A stretch of DNA of 64,000 bases from contig OY759218.1 of the NCBI GenBank assembly GCA_963662175.1, positions 18,814,480 through 18,878,479 of the forward strand, given 5' to 3'. How positions within the stretch are numbered: the stretch's first letter is position 1; each line of letters begins with the position of its first letter. Shown here one piece after another: positions 20,252 through 30,814 of the stretch. This DNA is from Aradus depressus. Taxonomy: Eukaryota > Arthropoda > Insecta > Hemiptera > Aradidae. The position numbers and the translations under genes were made by a program. The notes under the pieces are model-generated. The model was not told the DNA's origin and did not search any database. It saw only the letters and a list, made by a program, of their open reading frames with translations.

Positions 20252-20511
20252 TTTGAATTATTTCACAATATCTCTGCAATAATGTCAGTTTTCACTATAT
20301 ACTTGAGATCTGATCGCTGATCAATACAATTACAATTCTGTAAGTATGTAAAAGCCAGCTTAAGAAAGAAAGAAAAAGTAAACAAAAAAAAAAAAATACT
20401 GGACAGCTAATTACATTTTCAGGAAAAATAACTTTAAAAAATCATTTTCAATTGTCTTTGTAAATCAACCGTGATAGTATTAAAACGAGAAAAAATAAAT
20501 AAAAAGAAGCC

Positions 20512-20536
20512 TTTTTTTTTTTTTTTTTTTTTTTTT
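20512..20536. repeat. Poly(T) tract of about 25 bases
   Basis: Uninterrupted T run, with AT-rich unannotated DNA on both sides (20252-20819). Confidence 0.75.
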
Positions 20537-21924
20537 CTCAGCCAACCTTCTGAAGATTAACAGAAAGGGGAGGATTAAATGTTTGTTATAAATAAATAAG
20601 TGGGTAAAAAGTGTTTAGTGAGAGAACAAAAAATACTTTTTACGAAACGCAATTACTTATGGAACTCATTAAAACAAATAGCATTAGGAAAAAAAGGGTA
20701 TAGATTTAAAATATATCTTGAAGGAGGGAGCTCTGGAGCTGGAGCTAGAACCAGGTCCGGACTTATAATCCGCTTATAGCCCTCCAACATATTTTTGTTA
20801 TGAAAAAGTACAAGAATAAAAATAAACTTCACCCTGCACAAATATTGTGATGAGATTGTGGTGTTCTGCAGTAAAGATACAACATTACTTGTGTCTTAAA
20901 TCGTAATATTAACTTGACTGTGTTGCAGACCTGATCTTGATTAGCCAATATCGGGATATCGATCTTAAGAATAAACTTCTTGCACTAATATTGTGATGAG
21001 ATTGTGGTGTTCTGCAGTAAAGACAACATTACTTGTGTCTTAAATCGTAATATTAACTTGACTATGTTGCAGATCTGATCTTGATTAGCCAATATCGGGA
21101 TATCGATCTTAAAAATAAACTTCACCTTGCACTAATATTGTGATGAGATTGTGGTGTTCTGCAGTAAAGACAACATTACTTGTGTCTTAAATCGTAATAT
21201 TAACTTGACTATGTTGCAGATCTGATCTTGATTAGCCAATATTGGGATATCGATCTTAAAAATAAACTTCTTGCACTAATATTGTGATGAGATTGTGGTG
21301 TTCTGCAGTAAAGGCAACATTACTTGTGTCTTAAATCGTAATATTAACTTGACTATGTTGCAGATCTGATCTTGATTAGCCAATATCGGGATATCGATCT
21401 TAAAAATAAACTTCACCTTGCACTAATATTGTGATGAGATTGTGGTGTTCTGCAGTAAAGACAACATTACTTGTGTCTTAAATCGTAATATTAACTTGAC
21501 TATGTTGCAGATCTGATCTTGATTAGCCAATATCGGGATATCGATCTTAAAAATAAACTTCACCTTGCACTAATATTGTGATGAGATTGTGGTGTTCTGC
21601 AGTAAAGACAACATTACTTGTGTCTTAAATCGTAATATTAACTTGACTATGTTGCAGATCTGATCTTGATTAGCCAATATCGGAATATCGATCTTAAAAA
21701 TAAACTTCACCTTGCACTAATATTGTGATGAGATTGTGGTGTTCTGCAGTAAAGACAACATTACTTGTGTCTTAAATCGTAATATTAACTTGACTATGTT
21801 GCAGATCTGATCTTGATTAGCCAATATCGGGATATCGATCTTAAAAATAAACTTCACCTTGCACTAATATTGTGATGAGATTGTGGTGTTCTGCAGGAAA
21901 GACAACATTACTTCTATCTTAAAC

Positions 21925-22428
21925 TAGGATTAGAGTGAGGGAGCATTTGAGGAGGGGCGACTCTGAATTTTTCCAACACCTCCAGAACACAGGACATGAG
22001 GCCGGTTCAGTCTCATTACTGCATCATGTCCAAAAAGGTAGAAAGATGGATACATTGGAAAGTATCGAAATCAAATTGGAAAGGAGGAAGAGAGAGTCCC
22101 CCCTCCTCAACTCTAGAGAGGGGATGGGAGGTTTGTCCAGTCTCACGTACACCGTTCTGCCAGTTGTGACTCAGATGGTGGACAGGAATAACTCGTCTGT
22201 CCCCATCCATGATATTTTAAATTGTTCACGTTTGTTGTAGATTTTTTATCAGGTATGTTTTATCAAAAATTGTGTTTTTAATTATTTATTTGCTATTTAT
22301 ATTACATATTAAGGATGGTTCTTTTGTAGACTGCCTGATGATGAGGGAAACCTCGAAAGCCGGCTAGCTATTACTTTAATAAAAATCTGTGAGAGGTCAG
22401 ACTACCTTATATTTGACATCCTGCGAAA
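21925..22428 (+). mobile_element. 5'-truncated Penelope-like element inserted in the satellite
   Basis: TCTATCTTAAAC at 21913-21924 is repeated exactly at 22429-22440, bracketing about 504 bp foreign to the monomer. The first part codes for the end of a Penelope-type protein. The 3' part is non-coding, with AATAAA near 22378 and the CTGATGATGAGG-GAAA-CCTCGAAAG hairpin at 22335-22359. Truncation of the 5' side, retention of the 3' side and a 12-bp duplication all fit reverse-transcription-based insertion. Confidence 0.85.
21935..22240 (+). pseudogene. Penelope-like protein, C-terminal GIY-YIG region
   Basis: About 101 codons: VREHLRRGDSEFFQHLQNTG, H, then LLHHVQKGRKMDTLESIEIK and a leucine/asparagine ending ESPLLNSREG. 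The 'Q/EH...TGH' histidine, the 'GRK..TLES.EI' block with its glutamate, and the 'LLN' near the end are the distal part of the GIY-YIG endonuclease of Penelope-like elements. That enzyme nicks the target for priming. The GIY-YIG residues and the reverse transcriptase lie upstream in a full element and are absent here. The ATG at 21935 is incidental; homology begins at or before the insertion edge. Confidence 0.75.
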
Positions 22429-22508
22429 TCTATCTTAAACCGTAATATTAACTTGACTGTGTTGCAGACCTGATCTTGATTAGCCAATATCGGGATATTC
22501 ATCTTGAA

Positions 22509-22740
22509 AAAAATGTAAGGATACAAACAAATATTGCTACTTTTTCAGATTAGAAAATAAATTGTAATAGTATAAAAATGTTTTCCCTCTTAACAATTCT
22601 AGTCTTCATTACGATACCATGAAGAAAGAAGATTTTCGAATAACTCAACATTGCTCCTCTCTTTTTGAAAAAAAGTATAACTCATAAAGGAATTAATTTC
22701 TTTAATGCCCTTCCCCACTCATTGAAGACAATAGGAACAA
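22509..22740. other. No recognisable feature
   Basis: AT-rich link between the satellite and a Rep-A copy. Confidence 0.4.
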
Positions 22741-23337
22741 TAACGACATTTTAAATATTCAAAAATATTATTTGATACATAGCTTTCATTTTTATTTTTT
22801 TGGCAGACTTCCTCCACAGATATTGTTTCACTCAACCCGCGACTCAACAGATATCCTCCTTTAAGGTCTTATGTGCCAATTTATTTTATTTCTCTTGGTT
22901 TTTTTCATTTTATTTATTGTTTCATTTATCTATTTATATCTATTTTTTTAATAATTGTTATTGTTATTTTGTTCTCTTTCTCTTTTCTATTTCGCATATT
23001 GTGACCTGATAAAGGGACGTAAGAACAGCCTTAAATGTCGTCGTGAAAAAGACACTTCTAGAAAAGTCATAAAAAATTATAATCTTAATTTTAATTATAT
23101 TTAAAAAATTTATCTACTGTATTTATTAATATTATTATTTTTGTAGTCATTTTTTCAAGTATTTATTTATTCTTTATTTTTTAGTAGTATTGTTAATTCT
23201 AATCCATGTGTGTCAGACTCTAAGAGTTAATATCTGTTTATAAGCCATCTTAATGTATACATTCATATGATGTATCCTATTACCATGTATTGGTTTAACG
23301 GTTTAAATAAAAATAAATAAATAAATATTAATATAAG
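22741..23337 (+). repeat. Rep-A copy, near full length, decayed core
   Basis: Runs from ATTATTTGATACATAGCTTT and TGGCAGACTTCCTCCACAG through CATATTGTGACCTGATAAAG, GACACTTCTAGAAAAGTC and TTAGTAGTATTGTTAATTC to the 3' end TTGGTTTAACGG...AATAAATAAATA. The core reads CTGATAAAGGGACG...GCCTTAAA, so both CTGATGA and GAAAC are lost. Confidence 0.75.
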
Positions 23338-23344
23338 TAATTGT

Positions 23345-23480
23345 GAGTCATGTCCGGGCTTTAACTACGAGGTCATATCTTCTACCATAGTGCTCTTTCG
23401 TCGCTCTGGTGGACATAAGCCCGACACTTCTAAGGGAATCCTTAATTTTGCCTTCCCTAAATTTTTATTCTTCTCGTTTT
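23345..23480 (-). repeat. Rep-S SINE body fragment
   Basis: GAGTCATGTCCGGGCTTTAA, CTCTTTCGTCGCTCTGG and GGTGGACATAAGCCCGACAC match the SINE body. It is truncated after TTTATTCTTCTCG and has no tRNA-like head. Confidence 0.7.
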
Positions 23481-23937
23481 ATTGGGAATATAATAAGGAG
23501 ACTAATACAGAATGGTTTGGATGCAATGCAAATTGAAGAGAACGTAAGTCCGGAAAAACAGAGCATTAACTGGCAAATATGTCTGAAATTAAGCATTTTT
23601 TTCTAATTTCTGCTTATACTTAAAGTGGTCTTAATGAGTGTAGGACGAAGAAGTGGAGGACTGCAAAGGGCTACAAGATGGTAACACTCCAACAGAGATC
23701 TCACTCCAGGATCTCATTCATCCCCATCTTTCTCCTCTCTTCTCTTCCTTCTATTGATTAAGCCCCTATTCTTGTTTTCTCAACGCTACATTTACAGGGC
23801 TCCGCATCACACAACTCCTTCCTCACCCCTTGTCAACTCTCATTAGAACAAGAAGAACTTATGGAGTTCGCAGTTCCGAAATATCAGATTTGAAAAGACA
23901 ATCAATGATTGCAAGTTATTGAAGTGTTTTTTTTTAC
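23481..23937. other. No recognisable feature
   Basis: The short 23409-23606 frame overlaps the SINE body and is a shadow. Nothing else was recognised. Confidence 0.4.
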
Positions 23938-24155
23938 TTCCCCAGCGTATAGAGGAAGTTATGTAATCGGTCAGAAATTCGATGTTTAGTTTTCACCGGA
24001 ATTTTATGTTTTCCGACCTCCTTCCTGTGTGTCTGTGAACACGATAACTCCCGTTAGAATAAATGTAGCAACAGTAAATTTTATATGTGCAGCCAAAATC
24101 CTCTAGGGACGACACCTATTGATTTTCAGCCGAATCGGCCAAAGGAAAAGGGGTA
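23938..24155 (+). repeat. Rep-D, left half, plus orientation
   Basis: CTTCCCCAGCGTATAGAGGA, AGTTATGTAATCGGTCAGAA, TTTTCACCGGAATTTTATG, GTGAACACGATAACTCCC and CGAATCGGCCAAAGG are a clean left half. It stops at a SINE at 24157, so the SINE likely entered Rep-D. Confidence 0.8.
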
Positions 24156-24156
24156 T

Positions 24157-24470
24157 TAGGGGTTATTATGACTTGGAATTTAACTACAAGGTCATGTCGC
24201 CTACTATCAGAGCGCTCTTTTTCATAGAAATAAATGTCTGTTTTATTTTGACCAGAACCGGTTTCAACACAACAGCGTCATCATCAGTGGTACATCCCAC
24301 CCACACAGCGTAGCGGGTCTCATCCCACATCTTACTAACACATATGAAGAGTGCTCTTTCGTCGCTTTGGTGGTCAAGGTTTTTTCACCTTCCAGATAAA
24401 AAACGTAAGTGCCTCGGCCGGGTTTGGAACCCGCGATCTTGAGCTGAGTAGACTAGCACTCGTATAGTTA
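24157..24470 (-). repeat. Rep-S SINE split by another insertion
   Basis: The left part (TTATTATGACTTGG to AGAGCGCTCTTT) and the right part (AGAGTGCTCTTTCGTCGCTT, ACCTTCCAGATAAAAAACG and GGGTTTGGAACCCGCGAT) make one SINE with its B box, interrupted at 24221-24347. Confidence 0.75.
24221..24347 (-). mobile_element. Short element nested in the SINE, with 12-bp duplication
   Basis: AGAGCGCTCTTT (24209-24220) and AGAGTGCTCTTT (24348-24359) differ at one base and are single-copy in intact SINEs, so they are the target duplication. On the minus strand the insert has CACTGATGATGACGCTG...GTTGAAACCGG and ends CAGACATTTATTTCTATG. It therefore carries the same CTGATGA/GAAAC motif class and a short AT-rich 3' end. 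Confidence 0.7.
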
Positions 24471-24705
24471 TACAAACTTGAGTAGAATTATTTCAAAAAT
24501 TGTTTGTTCCGTTTTGAATTTGTATTTACCCCAGCATTTTGTAAGTATTTTCATTTCTGTAGCTATTATTATGCATCGTAATTACTGTAATAGTAATACA
24601 GATTCTGTTTTCACTCTGTTTCTACTCTTAAATGAAATTGTATCAGATAGATACTGTTGTCTTTTTTCTTTGTTTTTCAGCTGTTATCATGCATCACGAA
24701 AAATT

Positions 24706-24835
24706 AGTTATGACTCATGCCCGAACTATCAGAGCACTTTTTCATTGCTCAGGTGGATTTTGTCTATCCCTACACCTAGTTTTTAACCAGTATCTGAAGT
24801 ATAGGCTCGGGACTAACGCTTAACGTCCCATCAGT
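24706..24835 (-). repeat. Rep-S SINE body, internally deleted
   Basis: ATGACTCATGCCCGAACTAT, AGAGCACTTTTTCATTGCTC and TAGGCTCGGGACTAACGCTT keep the family order with a gap between them. Confidence 0.6.
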
Positions 24836-25003
24836 TTTGTAGGCACTATATTTTATTGTGTTTTGTTGAATTCATAAATAAAAAGTTGAATGTAGTTTTA
24901 TTTGTTATTTTTTCTATCTCAAACTAATACTGTACGATACTTAAGACTTACATTAGATCGATGAGTGACATGGAACCCTCACACATGTCTCACACGAAAC
25001 ACG

Positions 25004-25375
25004 CTGAACCGTCGTCTCAAAATACTCTACGGACTTCTAAACTGTTACACTTACTTATTTAGACCATTATGGACTTACGGATCACAGATATACGGTTTAG
25101 CAAAAGCATCCAACATCAAATGAATTCAGGCGTTTCAGTCAGAAACCCTCAGACTGATAACACAGTGCCCCCCATATATAAACAACAGAACACTTCATAA
25201 CGATCTTATGATACACACAGTACCCGACACTAGACAAACTACTTGCATACGTTTTTTTAGAAAACTTTACACACATACAAACTCAGAAATACGTACTTTA
25301 TCTTCACAACACTTACCACAAAACCCCCCACGAAGGTTGAAGAGAAGATGGAACCGCGACTTACTGCCACCTTAA
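25004..25375 (+). pseudogene. Jockey-like LINE ORF2, C-terminal fragment with one stop
   Basis: A frame of 123 codons plus stop: LNRRLKILYGLLNCYTYLFR, PLWTYGSQIYGLAKASNIK, a stop, IQAFQSETLRLITQCPPYIN, NRTLHNDLMIHTVPDTRQ, and a basic ending RRLKRRWNRDLLPP. The P.WTYG..I.G and 'IQ.fQs..LRlit..P.yi.NrtLhnDL' blocks identify the region after the reverse transcriptase core of Jockey-clade LINEs. One in-frame TGA sits between NIK and IQAF, consistent with CGA to TGA decay. The upstream part is missing. Confidence 0.85.
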
Positions 25376-25697
25376 ATCCTATTCGTTCTTAATATTTTTT
25401 ATTTTATTTTTACATTATTTTCCTTTACTTTTATCATCTCTCTTACCCATCCATCAAAATTGTCTTTCAATTCCTTTTTATTTATTAATTTTTTTTTTCC
25501 TTATTTATGTATTTATTCTGTTCTTGTCCTAATAATTCAGATAAATTTTCATCCCGAAGATCTACCACTGGGTGGCCTTCCTCTCACATGCCATTCACGC
25601 CAACATATCAATACCTACCATCATAGATGCTGGTTGTTGCACCCTAGCAACAATTGCATCTTTATAAATAAAAATTAAAAAAAAAAAAAAAAAAAAA
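25376..25697 (+). other. 3' UTR and poly(A) tail of the 25004 LINE fragment
   Basis: About 300 bases of T-rich and then mixed sequence end in AATAAA near 25667 and a run of about 21 A (25677-25697). The tail is long, so the insertion is not ancient despite the stop codon. Confidence 0.7.
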
Positions 25698-26180
25698 TCC
25701 TATCTATTATTTTAAGTTTTACAGAAAAATTATGATTTTAGTTAGGTGAATTGCACCCGGATTTGTAACTCATAGAACCTCGACTGGCGGAAGGTTAAAG
25801 ACGAGCGTTTGGGAGGCACGAGATGGAATCGGACCAGCCGTTTCTGAGACTCTGTAGTTTAATAAACCCTTGGGGATACGATTGTTCAAAGGCAATTAAA
25901 CGAAGCGAACTTCTGGCACTTTTATTGATATTAATATCATTCAGTAAAGGGGAAGAAGAGAACAGATGTAAAAACATCTGATATGACATGACATTCTTGT
26001 ATACAGTATTCCTTCCTACCCAGGTTATTACATATAACTGTCAGGTTTGACGTGTGTAAAATAATTTTGGTATAAATGCCAAATACCACATGTCTTTTTC
26101 TTGGACCAAAAAAATGTGGGAGGGGAGTGGAATTGAAATTAAATAAAACATTTTACAATATTAGCTTTAACAAAATTTGT
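25698..26180. other. No recognisable feature
   Basis: No gene or repeat recognised. The minus frame at 25795-25989 has no signature. Confidence 0.4.
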
Positions 26181-26199
26181 ATTAAAAATGGAGAAAAAG

Positions 26200-26345
26200 G
26201 TATGTTTTAAAATATTGTCTAATTCACAAAATATACATAATATATGGGAGTACTTTCGGTATTGCTACCATCTTCAGCCAAGACTGGGGAAATCGAGGTT
26301 CTGTGTGAATAAAAAATTCAGTATTTGGCAAATTTTTATTTTTTT
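26200..26345 (-). repeat. Rep-H single arm
   Basis: TTTTAAAATATTGTCTAATT, CACAAAATATACATAATATA, GGGAGTACTTTCGGTATTGC and TACCATCTTCAGCCAAGACT match the left arm of the foldbacks at 19180 and 31493. The minus strand has a perfect CTGAAGA-TGGTA-GCAA-TACC-GAAAG word at 26254-26277. No partner arm is adjacent. Confidence 0.7.
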
Positions 26346-26580
26346 TCTTCAGGGCCTTATAATGACTCGAGTGGACGTGTGTAGGTGAAAGAGGTAAAGT
26401 GTTTGTGTCTGATAGAGAGCTGTGATCAAAAATAAAATTTCGACTCAAATTGAAATCTTAATGATAATAGAAAAATTTGAAATAGTATCAGTGCTGATCA
26501 AAATGCAAAATGTATATATGGAATAAATCAAAGATGACAATAATAAATATATGAATAAAAATATGCAGATTTGAGAAAGT

Positions 26581-26661
26581 AGAGGCTGGAGGATTATATT
26601 ATTGGCGATAAAAGGATCGTTCATTCAATTATCGCCAATATAATATAATCCTCCATCCTCT
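26581..26661. repeat. Hairpin with arms of about 30 bp
   Basis: AGAGGCTGGAGGATTATATT...ATTGGCGATA pairs with TATCGCCAAT...ATAATATAATCCTCCATCCTCT, with a loop of about 20 bases. One or two mismatches only. No terminator or gene context explains it; it is likely a tiny foldback element. Confidence 0.85.
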
Positions 26662-26799
26662 GTGTATACATACGTACTTACTTTCACAAAACAGTGTATT
26701 TTTAGTCATATATTTATTATTGTCATATTTGTTTTTGTGTACTGTAATGGAAGCGTCACGTACTATTCATGATATCACTTGGGAAAGATGGGCAGTCAC

Positions 26800-26982
26800 T
26801 CGTTATGAGGGTTTCGTTTACGGTCTTCTGACTTTGACTGAGAGTGAGGTTAAATTGAAAGCCTGTTCTGATATCTCTGAACTGTCTTTAGTTTGGTTAC
26901 TCTTTTTTTGACGAAAGATAATGCATTTTTCTATTTCTCTTAGCGTTCCAAGAGTTGGAAGACCGTAAACGAAATCCATTGC
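26800..26982. repeat. Short inverted repeat of a dispersed word
   Basis: GGTTTCGTTTACGGTCTTCT (26809) is inverted at 26950-26976 as GGAAGACCGTAAACGAAATC. A similar GGAAGGTCGTAAACG word is at 16636. The reading frame across it (26720-26911) is not supported as a gene. Confidence 0.5.
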
Positions 26983-27879
26983 AATGAGTTTGAGGTTTAT
27001 AGACTTCAGTTTATTCGTTTTCTAGAGACATCTTGGAAAGTCTTGTTTTGATGAGTTTGAGCGGCTTCTTCCATTTTAAGCGCTTTCTTTACAATTCAAT
27101 TTTTTGGGCATATTCGCGCAAACGACTGGCTTTAATCACGGAGTTTCCCCCGGAATTTGAGAAGTTTTTGTTGGAAAATATGGGCTTCCTTAAGAGAAAA
27201 TATTCAATATTATAATATTGAAGAAATTCTGTAAAGAAGAGCTGGGAGGAGGTAGGTATGTGAGACAAGAACAAGAGATGCCTGAGGCGGTTCTCTCCTC
27301 GCGCTGTGTCTGATATACCTGAGCCAACTTGAAAAGCTCAACTATTCAGGATCCCTTCCATCGCCCCTTCTAAATTAGGGCCTTATGCCCCCCCGCCCTC
27401 CGCCAAGTTTTTCCTACCCCCCTCCTTGCCTTCAACTCCAACACAGTTTAACAACTCCTTATTCCAGATACAAGACACCTCCCCCTCTTCCAATCATCCC
27501 ATTTTCTTTTCTGTTCCATACACAAGGATAAGGGAGTATTGTAATCTTGAAAAAAAAAAGTTGGAACTTGGAATCCCATGGAAATTGTTTGTTGTCGAGG
27601 TCCCTGGGGAGTGTTTATTTGTGTCATATTCTCCAATGCAATCCGTGATGACACTATGCCTGACAGCTGAAGATTGTTCGATGAATAGCTATTCTGGAGA
27701 ATTTTCTCAAATGAGTCAGTTTGGTTGATTCTTTGGAAAGAAGGCAATGACTCATTCTGATTTTTCAATGGCTCCGTGTGTCAGAAGATCGAAAACAATG
27801 AATGTCTGACTTCTGTCCCAATGTAAATCTTACATTTTTTCATTAGTTTTCAATAGTTTCATTGAAACTGGTTGTATTC
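26983..27879. other. No recognisable gene
   Basis: Overlapping frames on both strands at 27426-27768 are not distinguishable from chance. Confidence 0.4.
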
Positions 27880-28150
27880 ATGCGAATGGCTGTTCGTTAG
27901 AATACACTTTTACTGTAACCTCTATTACAATGCAATGGTTTAATTGTCCTGCGAAAGTATCTTCGTCGAAATACGTGTCCATTGTAACATCTACCATTAC
28001 ATTTCAATAAATTCTCCAGGCATATGCCGGAGAACTGCTGTTCGTCAGGATACGTGTCCACTGTCACATCTACCATTACATTTAAATAAATTGTGAGGCG
28101 TATGTCGGAGAACTGCTGTTCGTCAAGATATGCGTACACCGTAACCTTTC
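27880..28150. repeat. Diverged tandem repeat, three to four units of about 80 bp
   Basis: GAACTGCTGTTCGTCAGGAT and GAACTGCTGTTCGTCAAGAT, each followed by a TACGTGTCCACTGT-like word and CATCTACCATTACATTTAAA, mark successive units. Earlier, more diverged units start near 27888 and 27950. Confidence 0.7.
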
Positions 28151-28580
28151 ATTATAATGAGACATATTGTCCGACTGTATTCTTTGTCTTAGATTAGATT
28201 AACAAGATCAAAGCGTTTGGGATTTTAATAACTTCAGTTTTTGTCTAAATTAAAGTTCAAATGTAAAGAAAAAATCGGAGGGTTCAGAGAGGGTAGAATA
28301 TATGATATAATTAAATGTTGGAAAGACGTGATATGGGATTGTTTCTGAGTGGGATTGGAAGTGGGGGGAGGTCGGTTCCATATGTCAGAGTGAACTTACT
28401 TGAAGAGCCTTCAACATTGATTTCCCCTTGTCATAGGAACTCCTTCATTCCTTCCATCCCTTTCTCTCTATTTTACACAGAGACGCCTTGTCTCACACAA
28501 AGTATGCATTCATGATGGCTCCACAACGTCTCTATGTGAGCCATGAATATTTTTTTCTTTGATTTCATTTTTTATATTTC
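28151..28580. other. No recognisable feature
   Basis: A short plus frame at 28315-28515 without signature. Confidence 0.4.
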
Positions 28581-28584
28581 TACT

Positions 28585-28800
28585 AGCAGGTTACCCCGGC
28601 GCTGCTCGGGAATATCTTTGGATCTTATTTTTTGTTGATCCTATCAAAATGTATTATATGTAGTGGTTGAGTATAAAGAACCCATCTTTACTAAATTTCG
28701 ATTTCTACAGTAGTTTCCGAAAAGGGCCCTAAAAAAATATCAAAAGTTCAAGACGTGCAATTTTGAAGAAAGTGCACGTATTTTTAAAAAAAATTCAATT
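28585..28800 (+). repeat. Dispersed repeat with ACCCCGGCGCTGCTCGG head
   Basis: TAGCAGGTTACCCCGGCGCT followed by GCTCGGGAATATC begins the copy. TTACTAAATTTCGATTTCTA, CAGTAGTTTCCGAAAAGGGC and CAAAAGTTCAAGACGTGCAA recur at 38965-39062. Class unknown; no ORF. Confidence 0.65.
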
Positions 28801-29399
28801 AACAAACTTTTCATTTGGATTTCTAAAGAGATGCCATATTGTTTTTCTAAATTTTGCAAAAACGTTATATCTGTATCAATTATCTTACTGGGTTAACAGG
28901 GAAAATGAATAGCATAGAATTAGAGAAAAAATATTTGGGTTTATTTACTTAAATTTACATTATAAATTTGTTAACTAAATATTGAAAAATTAAAACATTA
29001 AAATAATTTAAATAAAAATAAATCTTATAAACTAATAAATATTGGACATTCTTCAAATCAAAGTTATTTAGGGCATATATATGTTTAAATAAATAAAAGT
29101 ACCTCCTTTGCGCATCTATTTAACTGTTAATTCACACCTACTTGGTTCACCACACCTTAAACCTAAACACTTTTCTCACTCCTAGTCTGTCCGTCCTTTA
29201 CATCCCATCTCGGACCGTCTCCCACATAGACTCGCCCATCCTATTAGAACACAGCTGATCATCGTCTTTTGTTTTTCATTCATTATTTTTGTTTCAAAAC
29301 AAATGCGACTTCATATATTTATTTACTAATTTAGTTACTTCACTGTTTTTTATACAAATAAATATAAATAATTTTATAAATAATTAAAATGTGTGTAAA
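28801..29399. other. AT-rich, no recognisable feature
   Basis: Nothing identified on either strand. Confidence 0.4.
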
Positions 29400-29845
29400 T
29401 TTATATATCTGTGTGTCTGTGAACACAATAATTCCCATTATGATGAGAAATATCGACACGAAATTTTAAATGAGTGTCTCGAACCCCAAAAAGATGACAC
29501 TTGCTGATTTTCAATCAATTCGCCCAATGAAAAAGGGGGGCTTAACACAAAAACCCTAATAACGGCGGTTGTAATGAACGTATAGACAGGGAAAGGAAGG
29601 GGAAATCAAAAGAGAGGGGATGAACTCAAAAACCCTAATAACGGCGGTTGTAATGAACGTATAGACAGGGAAAGGAAGGGGAAATCAAAAGAGAGGGGAT
29701 GAACTCAAAAACCCTAATAACGGTCTATGTAATGACACCAAATGTTATATGTGGATCCAAGGGAGGGAGGGTTCAGAGGAGGGGCTCAACTCAGAAACTG
29801 AAATAATTGTGGATGTTTTGACAGAAATATAGTATGAGGATTAGT
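29400..29845 (+). repeat. Rep-D copy with an internal 79-bp duplication
   Basis: TGTGTCTGTGAACACAATAA, GACACGAAATTTTAAATGAG and TCAATTCGCCCAATG are standard. ACGGCGGTTGTAATGAACGT then occurs at 29562 and 29641, with the intervening 79 bases duplicated almost perfectly, before GACAGAAATATAGTATGAGG closes the copy. Confidence 0.75.
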
Positions 29846-29849
29846 ATTT

Positions 29850-30396
29850 ATATATTTTCAACCAATTCATCCACCTTGAATATTTCCAATTGCTTAGTTT
29901 TCTCCGATAGCCTTAGCGTCCTTATGACTCTTCGAAATATTATTAAGTGTAATCACCCTGTTATCTTAGAAATTCATAGACTTCTTATGAAGCAGCATGT
30001 GAACAACAAATTAGTATTTCTTATTTGAATTGGTGGACATAGTGGGCACAAGTATAACGACGCCGTAGACCTGCTGGCAAAGGAGGCTGCATGCTCTGGT
30101 GCTCTGATGAATATTATTACTCCTATGGATATCAGATCTCATATCTCCAAATACTATCTGTCAAAGTGGCAACTCGAATATAGTCAATCTTTAAACATAA
30201 AAGGTTGCTACTTCGGGGGAGCTGTCAACTCACCTCTTCCGGTCGTCACCTGTTATTTAGGACATTGGTAGACAGTCGTATTCAGCTTCCCACCTCAATA
30301 GATCTTATTCTGGCATTGGCAATTAAAAAACCTGAAATTTCTGAATCCCTATTTCAATTCATATCTATCAATAACATAATACAGTACAGTTATTAA
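29850..30396 (+). pseudogene. LINE ORF2 RNase H remnant with in-frame stop and deletion
   Basis: Plus strand from about 29850: LNISNCLVFSDSLSVLMTLR (the FSDS aspartate), then HPVILEIHRLLMKQHVNNKL and VFLI, a stop at 30026-30028, and in the same frame IGGHSGHKYNDAVDLLAKEA. The order D...E...(W)xxxHxG...D is the RNase H domain of LINE ORF2, which removes template RNA. The stop TGA replaces the expected tryptophan TGG. Further on, the frame at 30205-30396 gives HLLFRTLVDSRIQLPTSIDL and FQFISINNIIQYSY, resembling the last residues of I/R1-type ORF2. The zinc-binding segment between them appears deleted. Clade placement is inferred. Confidence 0.8.
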
Positions 30397-30800
30397 AAAC
30401 ATAGGCTTCCCTAAAGGCTGAGTGCGGGGTCCTGGTGGGAATCCCTTGGGGTGGCCTGGCGGGCGGTATTGGCCGGGCTGGGGGGTTTAGGGCGGCATCA
30501 CCGGGCTCTCTGGACTGAAACGGTCGGGGCTTGGAGGGTGTGGACGGCCTCGCACACATGCACACTCTCGTCTCAGGCCTTGTTGTGCTAATGTTTACTG
30601 TACTGTCTAAGTGTGCTTGCAGAGAGCGGCCCGGTGGTGCGGCTCCTTGTCCCCTGGTTCGGTCTTGCGGCTGGTTGGGTGCCCCGGGGTTCTCCCCTGG
30701 GCTCTTCGTCCTCCTCCCATGTCCCATACCTTGTGGCATATACATGGCTAATATGCATCGTTCATGAGGCCAGAAAAAAACAAAAAAAACAAAAAACAAT
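30397..30800 (+). other. GC-rich probable LINE 3' UTR with A-rich end
   Basis: Begins right after the stop of the 30205 frame. Base composition changes sharply to G+C-rich (GGCTGGGGGGTTTAGGGCGG and similar) and ends in AAAAAAACAAAAAAAACAAA near 30790. GC-rich 3' UTRs with A-rich ends fit non-LTR elements. The minus and plus frames across it are shadows. It could instead be a separate insertion. Confidence 0.55.
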
Positions 30801-30814
30801 TAGTGTGTATCCAA

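Larger units (their letters stand above)
20820..22508 (+). repeat. Satellite array, 147-bp monomer, eight copies plus a split one
   Basis: The CTGCAG site of successive monomers falls at 20866, 21012, 21159, 21303, 21450, 21597, 21744 and 21891, giving spacings of 146, 147, 144, 147, 147, 147 and 147. Each unit reads CACTAATATTGTGATGAGAT, CTGCAGTAAAGACAACATTA, TTAAATCGTAATATTAACTT, GATCTTGATTAGCCAATATC and GGGATATCGATCTTAAAAAT. Most units differ at only a few positions; the first and the last are more diverged. The ninth unit is split by a Penelope-like insertion and resumes at 22441. Confidence 0.95.

Noticed and set aside
26720..27215. Possible small host exons
   Set aside because: The frames are interrupted, there is no splice-site pattern with coding on both sides, and the region contains an inverted repeat shared with 16636.
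27880..28150. A CRISPR-like array (spaced repeats)
   Set aside because: Units are diverged tandem repeats of about 80 bp without distinct spacers, in clearly eukaryotic sequence.
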